This document shows, one piece after another, positions 55,508-63,319 of a DNA stretch of 64,000 nt. Under the pieces are notes generated by a model, which was not told the origin of the DNA, ran no database searches, and saw only the letters and a program-made list of their open reading frames with translations. Position 1 is the first letter of the stretch. Each line of letters opens with the position of its first letter. The stretch spans positions 1 to 64,000 of the forward strand of contig NZ_JAENII010000014.1 in assembly GCF_016595525.1 (NCBI RefSeq), read 5' to 3'. Origin of the DNA: Haloferula rosea (GTDB lineage Bacteria > Verrucomicrobiota > Verrucomicrobiia > Verrucomicrobiales > Akkermansiaceae). Made by a program: the position numbers and the translations under genes.

Positions 55508-56089
55508 TCAGGACTTCACCCGCACGCGCCCGTGCCGGACGCTGACATGCGGGCTGTCCTTCATCAGGAAGCGCCACGGCAGAGTCGTCGCCTTTGAAAT
55601 CCCGACCCGGATATCCGAAGCCACTTGGATTTCCGCCCCCTCCGGTCTCGTGAGAATCCGTCGATCTGGATGGTCCACCAACGAGGATCCATGGTCTTCC
55701 CGACCAAGCCCGATGGAGATCCCCAGCTTCCCCGGCCCTGAGCAGAGTTGTAGATCGCTCATCTTCGAACCCCGTCGACGACGCATCTCGTCGAGGCCAT
55801 CGACAGGTTCAAGGGCCCGGATGAGCACGATCCCATCCTTGGCCAGAACATTGAGAAGCCAGTAGATCCCGTAGTTGATATAGGCATAGACCGTGCCCGG
55901 ACCGTGTTCCTCGAAGAACTGGCGGGCACTCCGGCGGAAGAAGGTGTGACAGGCTTCATCCCCCTCGCTCCCGTAGCCTTCCGTTTCGACAATCACCCCG
56001 GCACAACCGTCCCATTCGAGGCGTGACCCGATCAGCTCACGGGCGACATCGAGGTGATGCCGGTCAAAGAAATCAACTCCTGCCCTCAT
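55508..56089 (-). CDS. 3-methyladenine DNA glycosylase (Mpg/AAG family)
   Basis: 193 residues. Removes alkylated purines from DNA, starting base-excision repair. Family pattern complete: ARELIGSRL, GVIVETEGYGSEGDEACHTF (catalytic Glu), GTVYAYINYGIYWLLNVL, VLIRALEP and LCSGPGKLGISIGL. Length normal. A methylated-DNA repair methyltransferase lies 3 kb away (59239-59742), but they are not in one operon. Confidence 0.93.
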   Translation of the reverse strand: MRAGVDFFDRHHLDVARELIGSRLEWDGCAGVIVETEGYGSEGDEACHTFFRRSARQFFEEHGPGTVYAYINYGIYWLLNVLAKDGIVLIRALEPVDGLDEMRRRRGSKMSDLQLCSGPGKLGISIGLGREDHGSSLVDHPDRRILTRPEGAEIQVASDIRVGISKATTLPWRFLMKDSPHVSVRHGRVRVKS

Positions 56090-56141
56090 GGAAGGATTCC
56101 AGACAAGGCCGTCCGAACCTTCAATGCTGGATCACCCGGTT

Positions 56142-56363
56142 TCACTCCCCGGCATCCGATCTCTCCACCTCACTTGCAGACTTGAGGACCTGCGCACCGT
56201 CGTCCTGACGAATCAGATAGGCAGGCTCTTCCTCACTTGCATCACGGGTCACCTCATTCCCATCGATCGTCCGCGTCACTTTCTCATGGAACACCTCGGT
56301 CACCTCGCCCTTGGCCGTTCCATTCCCCCAACTCCAACTTACGTTCGTTCCTTCACGGATCAT
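56142..56363 (-). CDS. DUF2945 (HVA1/tudor-like) small protein
   Basis: 73 residues. REGTNVSWSWGNGTAKGEVT, then RTIDGNEVTRDASEEEPAYL match DUF2945, a small SH3/tudor-like barrel found widely in bacteria and fungi, named after a fungal hypervirulence-associated protein. Function unknown. The ATG at 56363 follows a TTG in frame; family alignments start with M-x-x-G-x-x-V. Confidence 0.88.
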   Translation of the reverse strand: MIREGTNVSWSWGNGTAKGEVTEVFHEKVTRTIDGNEVTRDASEEEPAYLIRQDDGAQVLKSASEVERSDAGE

Positions 56364-56438
56364 CAATCACCGATAAGCCGCCACCGCCAATGCGCAAGGA
56401 TCGGCTTGATTGCTGACCGGCGAGGTAGGGATCTTCCT

Positions 56439-56669
56439 TCAAATCCTCCGCTCGCGATCCTGAAGACCCAGGAACTGTTTGTAGAGCACCTCCACCTTCG
56501 TCCGGGCCCACGGGGTGCGCCGCAGGAACTTGAGACTCGATTTGATGCTGGGGTTCTGACTGAAGCAGTTGATCCGAATGCGATAGGCCAGATCCTCCCA
56601 GCCGAACTCGTCGACCAGTTCAGTGAGCATGCGCTCCAGGGTAATCCCATGCAGAGGATCCTTGTTCAT
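56439..56669 (-). CDS. VF530-family DNA-binding protein (DUF2132)
   Basis: 76 residues. The motif [20 protein letters not shown], then [20 protein letters not shown] and [14 protein letters not shown] is the VF530/DUF2132 signature, a double-stranded-DNA-binding helical fold (name from a Vibrio fischeri structure). Role unknown, possibly nucleoid-associated. Start at 56669 fits the conserved N-terminus. Confidence 0.9.
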   Translation of the reverse strand: MNKDPLHGITLERMLTELVDEFGWEDLAYRIRINCFSQNPSIKSSLKFLRRTPWARTKVEVLYKQFLGLQDRERRI

Positions 56670-56826
56670 GAATGGACCATCATGGATCACGATCCAAGAC
56701 GCAACGACCATTCGAAGCGACCGGCTCCGGGGCATGACCCCCTCGACTTCTTATGGCTTCCGAACTCCGGCAGGAAATGGAGGGAAATCGCGCCAGCCCG
56801 CTCGCTCGGGATCCCGACCGAGCCGA

Positions 56827-57141
56827 CTAGAGCGGAAAACTGGAATCGATCACCGACGCATCGGACGGCGGTGATGAAGACGCCGGCCGCTTGGCCTCCT
56901 CAGCCACCTTCTTCCGGGCTGTTTGAGGAACCTTCCGGGCCGATCCCTCCTCGGCCTGGACCCTCGCGGGGCGACTCGCTTTGACCACCGGCCTCTGGCG
57001 CTTCTCTGGCGCCCCCCCGGTTGCCTTCAAACCAAGGCGCAGCAACTCCTCCACCACCTCCTTGAGCTTCCGGTCCTGCTGGGCCGCACGAATCTTCACT
57101 TCCCGCATCAAGGCATCCGGCAAATCCAAGGTCGTCCGCAT
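56827..57141 (-). CDS. Ribbon-helix-helix antitoxin-like protein with basic tail, no adjacent toxin
   Basis: 104 residues. Residues 1-40 are a VapB/CopG-type ribbon-helix-helix: MRTTLDLPDALMREVKIRAA, then RKLKEVVEELLRLGL. The remainder is a Lys/Arg/Ala/Pro-rich disordered tail, unlike the toxin-binding tail of classic VapB. No PIN-domain or other toxin gene follows within 150 bp, so it looks like an orphan antitoxin or stand-alone regulator. Its promoter contains an 18-bp perfect palindrome. Confidence 0.82.
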   Translation of the reverse strand: MRTTLDLPDALMREVKIRAAQQDRKLKEVVEELLRLGLKATGGAPEKRQRPVVKASRPARVQAEEGSARKVPQTARKKVAEEAKRPASSSPPSDASVIDSSFPL

Positions 57142-57176
57142 AAACGCATAAAAACATAATTATGTTTTGATGTCAA
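57142..57176 (-). promoter_or_regulatory. Promoter with 18-bp palindrome; predicted leaderless
   Basis: Minus strand: consensus -35 TTGACA, 17-nt spacer, -10 TTTTAT, 6 nt (GCGTTT), ATG. The perfect palindrome AAAACATAATTATGTTTT (57151-57168) occupies the spacer and the edge of the -10, fitting autorepression by the ribbon-helix-helix product. Confidence 0.75.
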
Positions 57177-57262
57177 TATGTGCGGAACCTGATGAATCGA
57201 TCTGATCAGCGTGGCGATTCCCTTCCCGAGCCCTGCAGTCGGGCCATCGGGCCTGTCACGCT

Positions 57263-57817
57263 TCAGCGCGGAGGCAGCGCCTGACGCTCCCGTTTCCTCA
57301 ACCCGAACGGATGGGCGACCCCCGCAGCCGCCAAGGTCGGCACCAAACCGAACAGCATCCAAACCGGGGCGAGGAATGCCCAGGCCGCCCCGTTGCCGAT
57401 TGCTCGATTGACGATCTCATCGAGCTCAAACGGACTCCGCGGGGTGCATCTGGCACAGCTGCACCAGTAGTGGAAATCGCAGCCGTAGTTCAGATCGATC
57501 CAGTAGCCTTGGTAATCCAGCGCCAGCCCGTGGATCGCCCCTTCAGGTCGGGCCGTGATGTAGGAACTGTAACGGTGCAGTTGGTTGGATTTCTCGTCAG
57601 ATCCGAGATCCCACAGCCAATAGTAGGCAAGCACCACCGCCACCAGCGTGGAGGCGAGCACGACGAAGCAAACCGTCGCACGCACCGCCGGCAGAAAACT
57701 GTGCTGGAGGCTCTGCCCACGCACACCCGATCGGAAGCCGCTGACGGCACCTACCACCAGAAACGAGGCCGCCATGATCGAAGTCAGCCACCATTCCGAC
57801 CAATCCACGTCGATCAT
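57263..57817 (-). CDS. Hypothetical membrane protein
   Basis: 184 residues from ATG 57817. Three to four hydrophobic segments (TSIMAASFLVVGAVSGF, VCFVVLASTLVAVVLAYYW, WAFLAPVWMLFGLVPTLAAA) surround a polar loop with clustered cysteines and tyrosines (YWIDLNYGCDFHYWCSCARC). The Cys cluster could bind metal or form disulfides. No family recognised. Divergent from the helicase gene. Confidence 0.72.
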   Translation of the reverse strand: MIDVDWSEWWLTSIMAASFLVVGAVSGFRSGVRGQSLQHSFLPAVRATVCFVVLASTLVAVVLAYYWLWDLGSDEKSNQLHRYSSYITARPEGAIHGLALDYQGYWIDLNYGCDFHYWCSCARCTPRSPFELDEIVNRAIGNGAAWAFLAPVWMLFGLVPTLAAAGVAHPFGLRKRERQALPPR

Positions 57818-58036
57818 CGAGAGTGAGAGTCCGGGTGTCAGCACACTCCGGGATACGTCGCAAGCCGCCGCTTTCCCACGGAAATCCGCCGAGATCCCGT
57901 CTCCATGCCACCCCGCCCTCTTCATCGGTCACGGCATGCTCCCCGACCCCTTCCCTTGACCAAAGCTCGTTCGGATCAGGCTCGTCAGGGCGAAAGCCAA
58001 GGCGCAAGCTGCCCCCACACGCTTTCGCATTCATTC

Positions 58037-59149
58037 ATGGCTCATCCATTTCAAGCACTAGGCATTCCGACCGACCTCATCAAGGGCATCGAGGAGCTCG
58101 GCATCCACCGACCCACCGAGATCCAGGAGAAGGCGATTCCCTTCCTGACCGAAGACGGCGGCAACCTGATTGCCCAAGCCCAGACCGGCACCGGCAAGAC
58201 GGCTGCATTCGGTCTTCCGCTCCTGACCAAGATCCAGCCGAAATCGAAGGAGATTCAGGGCCTGGTCATCGCCCCCACCCGCGAGCTCGCCAAGCAGATC
58301 GGCAAACAACTTTTCCGCTACACCAAATACTCGGCCAAGGTCTTCACCGAGGTGCTGTGTGGCGGTGACGATATCGACCGCCAGGCCGGGGCTCTGCAGC
58401 GACCAACCCAGATTGTGGTCGCCACGCCCGGCCGACTCCTTGATCTGATCAAGCGCAAGGCCCTGACGCTGGAGCACGTCCGCTACCTGATTCTCGATGA
58501 GGCCGACGAAATGCTGAGCATGGGTTTCAAGAAAGAACTCTCGAAGATCCTCGCTCTGGCCCACCAGCGGAAGAGCACCTGGTTGTTCTCCGCCACTTTC
58601 CCGGACTCCGTCAACCTGCTCGTCCGGGATTGCATGGCCGACACCCCCCGCTCGATCAAGATCGACCGCGGCCACGTCGTGAACCGCGACATTTCCCATC
58701 GCTACGCCATCTGCCGGAAGGATGAAAAGAACGAGTTCATTTCCAACTTCCTCAGGCGGCACAAGGACGACCGTGGATTGATCTTCTGCCGCACGAAAGC
58801 CGGTGCCATCACCCTGGCGAAGCAACTCACCAACATGGGCCACGCCGTCGACGTCCTGCAAGGCGACCTCACCCAAAAGGAACGGGACAAGGTGATGCGT
58901 GCCTTCAAGAAGCAGCGCTTCTCGGTGCTCATCGCCACCGATGTCGCCGCCCGGGGCATCGACGTCGAGCAACTCGCCTTCGTCATCCACCACCAGCTGC
59001 CGGATCAGACGGAATACTACACCCACCGAAGCGGCCGCACCGCCCGTGCCGGGCTCAAGGGAATCTCCATCGCGCTGATCGATCCGCGCGAACGGAAGTC
59101 GCTCGCACGCCTGGAACGCGAACTCGATATCGCCTTCCAGGAAATGTGA
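58037..59149 (+). CDS. DEAD-box RNA helicase
   Basis: 370 residues: a minimal two-RecA-domain helicase with almost no tail. Q motif FQALGI...RPTEIQEKAIP, Walker A AQTGTGKT (to residue 55), PTRELA, TPGR, DEAD at 154-157, SAT (LFSATFP), FCRTKAGA, DVAARGID and HRSGRTARAG are all present. Unwinds RNA secondary structure in ribosome assembly, decay or cold response; the RhlE/CsdA/DbpA type cannot be told without the C-terminal extension they normally carry. Followed by a GC-rich hairpin. Confidence 0.94.
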   Translation: MAHPFQALGIPTDLIKGIEELGIHRPTEIQEKAIPFLTEDGGNLIAQAQTGTGKTAAFGLPLLTKIQPKSKEIQGLVIAPTRELAKQIGKQLFRYTKYSAKVFTEVLCGGDDIDRQAGALQRPTQIVVATPGRLLDLIKRKALTLEHVRYLILDEADEMLSMGFKKELSKILALAHQRKSTWLFSATFPDSVNLLVRDCMADTPRSIKIDRGHVVNRDISHRYAICRKDEKNEFISNFLRRHKDDRGLIFCRTKAGAITLAKQLTNMGHAVDVLQGDLTQKERDKVMRAFKKQRFSVLIATDVAARGIDVEQLAFVIHHQLPDQTEYYTHRSGRTARAGLKGISIALIDPRERKSLARLERELDIAFQEM

Positions 59150-59157
59150 CGCGGGTT

Positions 59158-59182
59158 GGCGACGCAGGCTCGCCCCGTCGCC
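59158..59182 (+). terminator. GC-rich hairpin after the helicase gene
   Basis: Arms GGCGACG (59158-59164) and CGTCGCC (59176-59182) with an 11-nt loop, starting 9 bp past the stop codon. No T-run, so possibly a rho-dependent end or an mRNA-stabilising hairpin. Confidence 0.45.
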
Positions 59183-59238
59183 ATGGCCGGAATGCACGGT
59201 CGACTTGCCGGAAGCCCCATCGGATGCCAGACTGAGGC

Positions 59239-59742
59239 ATGAAGGGATTCCCCGAGCATGCCACAGCCGCCCGCCGCGTCGGCAGCCCCGTCGGTGAGCT
59301 GGTCCTTCTCGCCTCCGCGAAAGGTCTGGCAGGGCTCTTCTTCGGTCATCGCTATCCGGAGACGGCCACCGCGACCGATGATCCAACCAACCCGCACCTG
59401 AACGCTGCGGAGGAACAACTGGCCGAGTATTTCCGTGGGGAGCGAACCGAGTTCGACATTGAGCTCGACGCCCGGGGCACCCACTTTCAGGAGCAGGTCT
59501 GGGCCCAGCTTTCGACCATCCCCTTCGGCACCACGTGGAGTTACGGGGACATCGCGCGGAAGCTGGAGAACCCGGGCGCGGTTCGCGCGGTCGGCCTGGC
59601 CAATGGCAGCAACCCGATTTCCATCATCATCCCCTGCCACCGGGTGATCGGGGCCGATGGCTCGATGACGGGCTTCGGCGGTGGCTTGAAGATCAAGCAG
59701 CAGTTGCTGACTCACGAAGGCGTCCTGCTTGGGGTTCTCTGA
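59239..59742 (+). CDS. ogt: Methylated-DNA-protein-cysteine S-methyltransferase
   Basis: 167 residues. Suicidal repair protein that moves the methyl group of O6-methylguanine to its own cysteine. Active site IPCHRVIGADGSMTGFGGGL with acceptor Cys133; the helix-turn-helix core QEQVWAQLSTIPFGTTWSYG, DIARKLENPGAVRAVG and NGSNPISI is complete. No Ada regulatory domain, so it is the constitutive Ogt type. Confidence 0.93.
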   Translation: MKGFPEHATAARRVGSPVGELVLLASAKGLAGLFFGHRYPETATATDDPTNPHLNAAEEQLAEYFRGERTEFDIELDARGTHFQEQVWAQLSTIPFGTTWSYGDIARKLENPGAVRAVGLANGSNPISIIIPCHRVIGADGSMTGFGGGLKIKQQLLTHEGVLLGVL

Positions 59743-59828
59743 TGGCGATGCCGGATCCCTTCGTCGTGGACCAACGATAGAACCTGCCGGGCGCGAACGT
59801 CTCATCGGGGCACTTTGCCCGCGTTTTG

Positions 59829-62771
59829 ATGACTTTCCCTTCCTTGCCTTCCCTGGCCCGCATCTCATTTCTCGCCCTCCTCGCCACGGCAGGAAGCGCC
59901 ACCGGCCAATTGACACTGGAGAAAGACGACGTCGTCTGCCTGATCGGCAACGGTCTGGGCGACCGCATGCAGCACGATGGCTGGGTCGAGTCCCTGATTC
60001 AGAAGACCCATCCGGACCACCAGCTTCGGTTCCGCAATCTCTCGTACTCCGGGGACACCGTGGATTCACGCCCGCGCAGTCAAGGATTCACACCCCACGA
60101 GCGCTATCTTGAAGACTGCAAGGCGGACGTGATTTTCGTCTTCTTCGGCTACAACGAATCCTTCGCGGGTGAGTCCGGCGTGCCGAAGTTCAAGAAGAGC
60201 ATGGCGTCGATGATCGACAAATACCGCATGGTTAAATTCAACGGCGAGACCCCTGCACGCTTTGTCTTGTTCAGCCCCATCGCCCACGAAAACCTGAACG
60301 ACCCGAACCTGCCGGATGGCTCCGCCAACAATGCCAACCTCGAGCTCTACACCCGGGCGCTCGCTGAGGTCGCCGAGGAGAAGAAGGTCGGATTCGTCGA
60401 CCTCTTCCACCCTACTCAGGAACTCTACGAATCCGCCGAATCCCCGCTGACTCTCAATGGCATCCACCTGCTTCCCGAAGGCAACCGCCAGCTCGCAGGA
60501 GTCATCGCCAGCGCCCTGACCGGCAAGCAAGCCAAGGCCGGCAAGGATCTCGAACCCGTGCGCCAAGCGGTGCTCGAAAAGAACTGGACCTGGCACAACC
60601 GCTACCGCGCGATCGACGGCAACGACATCTGGGGCGGGCGCTCCAAACTGGCCTTCGTCGACGGCCAGAAGAACAGCGATGTGCTCGTGCACGAACTCAC
60701 CATGCTCGACGTGATGACCCAGAACCGGGATGCCGGAATCTGGGCTGCGGTGAAGGGCGAGAAGTTCGAGATCGACGACTCCAACGTGCCGCCACCGGTC
60801 AAGGTGATCTCCAATGTGGGAGGCGGCAGCAAAAGCTCCAGCGCGGCGAAGGAAGGTTCCACCACCTATCTCGACGCCAAGGAGTCCATCTCGACAATCA
60901 AGGTGCCCGAGGGCTTCGAGCTGAACCTCTTCGCCGACGAAAGCCGCTTCCCTGAGCTGGCGAATCCCGTGCAAATGCAGGTCGACACCAAGGGCCGCCT
61001 GTGGGCCGCCTGCTGGGGGACCTACCCGAAGTGGGAACCCCTCAAGCCGATGAACGATCGCCTCATGATCTTTCCCGATGACGATGGAGACGGAGTGGCC
61101 GACCGCGCCGTCGAGTTCGCCAAGGTCCACAGCCCGCTCGGCTTCGAATTCTGGAACGGAGGCGTCATCGTGACCTCGCAGCCGGACATCCTTTTCCTCA
61201 AGGACACCGACGGTGATGACAAGGCCGACGTCCGCATCGTGCTGCTCCAAGGCATCGGCTCCGCGGACACCCACCACGCGGCGAACAACCTGCTCTACGG
61301 CCCGGACGGCGGCATCTACTGGCAAAGTGGCGTCTTCCTCAGGAATGCCCACGAGCACCCGTGGGGTCCCCCGCTTTCCAGCGGCTCGTCCGCCATGTAT
61401 CGCTTCGACCCGCGGCGCTACACCATCACCCATCACGCCAACAACAGCCCGAATCCCCACGGCAGCAGCTTTGACCGCTGGGGCTACCACTTCGCCAACG
61501 ACGGCACCGGCGGGCGTTCCTATCAGGTGCGCCCCCACGGCGACTCCTTCAAGATGTTCCCGCTTGTGAAGAAGGAGGTCCGCCCGGTCACCGCGGATGC
61601 CATCATCTCCAGCACCAATTTCCCGGATGAGATCCAGCAGGACTTCATGCTCCTCAACGTCATCGGCTATCTCGGCATCAAGCGCTACGACCTCCACCGC
61701 GACGGATTCTCCGAAGGCGACGTCGACTACAAACAGGGCGAGATCTGGGGCACTCCGACCGACCCGTTCCTGCAGTCCGAGGACAAGAACTTCCGCCCGA
61801 CCGATGCGGTCTTCGGGGAAGATGGCGCCCTCTACGTTTCCGATTGGCACAATGTCATCATCGGCCACATGCAACACAACATCCGCGACCCCCAGCGCGA
61901 CAAGAAGCACGGCCGCATCTACCGCATGGTCTACAAGGACCGCCCACTGCAGGAGAAGGTGAAGATCGACGGCGAACCGGTCGCCGCCCTGCTCAAGAAC
62001 CTCGAACACCCGGTCGACGGGGTGCGCCACCGCACCCGTGTGGAGTTGAGCGAACGGGGTACCCGCGAGGTCATGGCCGAAGTCGCCAAGTGGGTGAAGA
62101 AGTTCGACCCGAGCCGCAAAGAAGACGGCCTGCCGCTGCTTGAAGCACTCTGGGTCCATCAGCAGCACAACGTGAAGAACGAAGCGCTTCTCGAAGCCGT
62201 GCTCACCTCACCCGACCCACACGTCCGCATCAATGCCGCCACGGTGAAGCATTTCTGGGGACCCGCCGATCCCACCAAGGGCAAGGCCATCCCGGCCGGG
62301 AGGGAAAGGAAAGCCAAGGTGAAGGTGCCCGCGCACCTCACTCGCGAGGAAGGGAAAGCCTACGAACTCGGAGCCCGGGTCTTCATGCGCGAGGCCCACT
62401 GCGTGACCTGCCACCAGGCGGATGGCAAGGGACTCGCCCCCGCCTACCCTCCGCTCGCCGGCAGCGAGTGGGTCCAAGGCAGCGACGAACGTCTGATCAA
62501 GCTCACCCTTCACGGCCTGTGGGGACCGATCACCGTCAAGGGCGTCCACTACGACCCCAACAAGGGAGTGCCGCCGATGACCCGTTTTGCCGAGTTGCTC
62601 GACGACAAGGAAGTCGCCGCCGTGCTGACCTATGTCCGCAACAGCTGGGGGAACAAGGGGCCCGCCATCAACAAAAAGGACGTGAAGGAAGTGCGCAAGG
62701 CCCACTCGAAACGCTCCACCTTCTGGACCACCGAAGAACTCCTCAAGGACCACCCGATGGAGAAACCCTAA
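59829..62771 (+). CDS. SGNH hydrolase / PVC-type dehydrogenase propeller / HEAT / cytochrome c fusion
   Basis: 980 residues with a signal peptide. (1) About 30-235 is an SGNH-like domain (VVCLIGNGLGDRM, with Asn-Gly where GDS is usual; FFGYNESFAG; NGIHLLPEGNRQL). (2) About 345-710 is the N-terminal membrane-bound-dehydrogenase-type propeller of Planctomycetes/Verrucomicrobia (FELNLFADESRFPELANPVQ, VDTKGRLWAACWGTYPKWEP, GADTHHAANNLLYGPDG-type block, DWHNVIIGHMQH). (3) HEAT-like helices to about 820. (4) Cytochrome c with CVTCH at 858-862 and probable axial Met near 917 (GVPPMTRF). A periplasmic oxidoreductase is predicted, substrate unknown. ATG at 59829 preferred to TTG 59826. Confidence 0.88.
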   Translation: MTFPSLPSLARISFLALLATAGSATGQLTLEKDDVVCLIGNGLGDRMQHDGWVESLIQKTHPDHQLRFRNLSYSGDTVDSRPRSQGFTPHERYLEDCKADVIFVFFGYNESFAGESGVPKFKKSMASMIDKYRMVKFNGETPARFVLFSPIAHENLNDPNLPDGSANNANLELYTRALAEVAEEKKVGFVDLFHPTQELYESAESPLTLNGIHLLPEGNRQLAGVIASALTGKQAKAGKDLEPVRQAVLEKNWTWHNRYRAIDGNDIWGGRSKLAFVDGQKNSDVLVHELTMLDVMTQNRDAGIWAAVKGEKFEIDDSNVPPPVKVISNVGGGSKSSSAAKEGSTTYLDAKESISTIKVPEGFELNLFADESRFPELANPVQMQVDTKGRLWAACWGTYPKWEPLKPMNDRLMIFPDDDGDGVADRAVEFAKVHSPLGFEFWNGGVIVTSQPDILFLKDTDGDDKADVRIVLLQGIGSADTHHAANNLLYGPDGGIYWQSGVFLRNAHEHPWGPPLSSGSSAMYRFDPRRYTITHHANNSPNPHGSSFDRWGYHFANDGTGGRSYQVRPHGDSFKMFPLVKKEVRPVTADAIISSTNFPDEIQQDFMLLNVIGYLGIKRYDLHRDGFSEGDVDYKQGEIWGTPTDPFLQSEDKNFRPTDAVFGEDGALYVSDWHNVIIGHMQHNIRDPQRDKKHGRIYRMVYKDRPLQEKVKIDGEPVAALLKNLEHPVDGVRHRTRVELSERGTREVMAEVAKWVKKFDPSRKEDGLPLLEALWVHQQHNVKNEALLEAVLTSPDPHVRINAATVKHFWGPADPTKGKAIPAGRERKAKVKVPAHLTREEGKAYELGARVFMREAHCVTCHQADGKGLAPAYPPLAGSEWVQGSDERLIKLTLHGLWGPITVKGVHYDPNKGVPPMTRFAELLDDKEVAAVLTYVRNSWGNKGPAINKKDVKEVRKAHSKRSTFWTTEELLKDHPMEKP

Positions 62772-63319
62772 GCCGGGTTTTCCGCCCGGCGGCGCCAGCG
62801 GCGGATCCAGATGAGGAAGACCACCCCCACCACGCCTCCAATCAGGTAGCAGGTCAACTGGATCGATTGACTGGTGATGAGCGGGCGGGTGAGCTCCGGG
62901 TAAATGATCTCCGGATAGACCGTGCGACCGGTGAACCACGAGTAAGCACCCGCCGCAAGTCCGCAGCACTCGGTGATCACCAGCCCCGTCGCGACGGCGG
63001 CAAACATCGGCTTCAGGGGCATCTTGGGAAGCCTGCCACCGCGACCCACGAAGGTCGCCGCCAACCCGAGCAGGATACCCGGTCCGATGGACGCCCTGAA
63101 CGCCCATGCCAGCGCGAGCAGGGACTCATTCTCGATCCCCCACAACTCCGGGTGATAGACAGTGAAATGCTCGGGAGCCAGACGCACGAGATATTGGTCG
63201 TGCAACGCGCAGTAGAAAAACACGAGGCCCCAGATCCCGAAAGTGAGTCCGTAAACCACGGAGCGTTTCTCATTGATGAGACTCCGCCACCACGGAGCCG
63301 GTGCTCCGTCGACCGTCAT
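62768..63319 (-). CDS. Hypothetical four-helix membrane protein
   Basis: 183 residues with about four hydrophobic segments (VVYGLTFGIWGLVFFYCAL, GPGILLGLAATFVGRGG, MFAAVATGLVITECCGLAAG, LTCYLIGGVVGVVFLIWIRR). No family recognised. It starts inside the stop codon of the upstream HAD gene (ATGA overlap), so the two are translationally coupled. Tail to tail with the cytochrome fusion gene, overlapping it by 4 bp. Confidence 0.75.
   Translation of the reverse strand: MTVDGAPAPWWRSLINEKRSVVYGLTFGIWGLVFFYCALHDQYLVRLAPEHFTVYHPELWGIENESLLALAWAFRASIGPGILLGLAATFVGRGGRLPKMPLKPMFAAVATGLVITECCGLAAGAYSWFTGRTVYPEIIYPELTRPLITSQSIQLTCYLIGGVVGVVFLIWIRRWRRRAENPA

Noticed and set aside
60066-62168. 700-codon open frame on the minus strand
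   Set aside because: Antisense to the SGNH/cytochrome fusion gene, whose motifs are unambiguous. The long frame is a by-product of GC-rich codon bias; its translation has no signal peptide or recognisable domain.
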